DNA from: an uncultured Oscillospiraceae bacterium
Lineage (GTDB): Bacteria; Bacillota; Clostridia; Oscillospirales; Oscillospiraceae
Direction: 5' to 3'
Length of the DNA stretch: 41,048 bases
NCBI GenBank assembly: GCA_910579725.1
Contig: CAJTUD010000012.1
Coordinates: 9,364-50,411 of the forward strand
Part shown: one piece after another, positions 40,776 to 41,048 of the stretch
How positions within the stretch are numbered: the stretch's first letter is position 1
Layout: each line of letters begins with the position of its first letter
The notes under the pieces: generated by a model
The model's database searches: none
Seen by the model: the letters and a program-made list of their open reading frames with translations, nothing else
What the model was told of the DNA's origin: nothing
Translations under genes and position numbers: made by a program

Positions 40776-41048
40776 ATGGCAAGGAGATACACGCATGTAC
40801 AGGAGCTATTACCAGAAATAAAGGCAATGTTGTCAGAAGGAAGAAGCCAACGGGAAATAGCGGAGCATTTGGGGTTAAGAGATAAAAATGTGGTAAAGGA
40901 CCTATTAAAACGAGAAAGGCGAAAAGAACGAAAGATAAAAGCTGGGCTTAAGCTGCGCCCGAAAGGAAGGCCACGGAAAAGAGCGGAAGCAGTGGATATC
41001 GTGGCAGAGCAGGCGTATGAAATCAAACGGTTGAAAATGGACAATGAA
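40776..41048 (+). CDS. IS3-family transposase OrfA (partial)
   Basis: An open frame of 91 codons from an ATG at 40776 to the right edge. It begins MARRYTHVQELLPEIKAMLS and has a helix-turn-helix (EGRSQREIAEHLGLRDKNVV) followed by a very basic stretch and AEQAYEIKRLKMDNE, the leucine-zipper-like start seen at the end of IS3/IS150 OrfA proteins. OrfB with the DDE domain would follow outside the window, usually by -1 frameshifting. Codon use is poorer in GC than the neighbouring genes. Confidence 0.8.
   Translation, partial: MARRYTHVQELLPEIKAMLSEGRSQREIAEHLGLRDKNVVKDLLKRERRKERKIKAGLKLRPKGRPRKRAEAVDIVAEQAYEIKRLKMDNE

Larger units (their letters stand above)
40694..41048 (+). mobile_element. IS3-family insertion sequence, left part
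   Basis: The left boundary is placed at TGTGAACCGCCCCCGT (40694), which has the TGT...C-rich form of IS3-family ends and coincides with the loss of homology in the recombinase fragment. An orfA-type transposase gene follows. The right end is outside the window, so terminal inverted repeats and target duplication cannot be checked here. Confidence 0.55.

Noticed and set aside
1..41048. tRNA and rRNA genes
   Set aside because: No cloverleaf with a TTCGA/TTCAA-type T-arm and no rRNA-like stretch was noticed on either strand; a tRNA scan was not possible here.

Overview
The window looks like chromosomal DNA of a high-GC gut Clostridia bacterium (Oscillospiraceae-like, for example near Flavonifractor, Lawsonibacter or Oscillibacter). 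The reasons are GC-rich Firmicutes-style genes with strong AGGAGG ribosome sites, ATGA-coupled operons and clusters of large serine recombinases. The organism is an inference; no rRNA or marker gene is present.

Region 1 (1-19915, all minus strand) is one long operon for a phage-tail-like contractile injection system (CIS). Read in the direction of transcription it encodes: a 589-aa surface/fibre-like protein; a membrane-anchored pseudokinase-like protein; an 891-aa multi-pass sensor with a degenerate class III cyclase-like end; a membrane-anchored MORN-repeat protein; a Pvc16-type (DUF4255) cap protein; a PAAR-like (DUF4280) tip; one sheath; a tube; two small assembly proteins; a second gp19-type tube protein; a 286-aa unknown; a LysM-less CIS tube/hub protein; spike proteins split into a gpD-like and a gpV-like gene; gp25; two baseplate J-like wedge proteins; and a tail-protein-I-like gene cut by the left edge. 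The tape measure, fibre and AAA+ ATPase genes of known extracellular CIS loci are not in view and may lie beyond base 1.

Region 2 (about 20.0-33.7 kb) begins with a divergent regulatory zone carrying a 36-bp direct repeat and an HTH gene. It continues with a minus-strand accessory operon related to the PRTRC cassettes: E1-like ThiF, Prok-E2 family D, and a JAMM/JAB protease. These sit with a sliding-clamp paralogue, a Rad52-like annealing protein, a DUF6094-type DNA methyltransferase, a bactofilin-like beta-helix protein and several unknowns. At its downstream end an SMC-type ATPase gene has been fused by deletion to the tail of another gene, leaving a broken locus. The operon is preceded by a structured leader RNA ending in an intrinsic terminator. 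Upstream of it sit an HTH repressor with a palindromic operator and a divergent pair encoding a SLOG protein and a membrane protein.

Region 3 (33.9-40.0 kb, plus strand) is an integration module. A promoter and a three-hairpin leader with terminator precede a small DUF6870-like gene. Then come three tandem large serine recombinases, a short recombinase-like protein that has lost the catalytic serine, and a small Cys-rich protein. Regions 2 and 3 together probably form one integrated mobile element.

Region 4 (40.0-41.0 kb) holds a serine recombinase fragment truncated at both ends and interrupted by an IS3-family insertion sequence that runs off the right edge.
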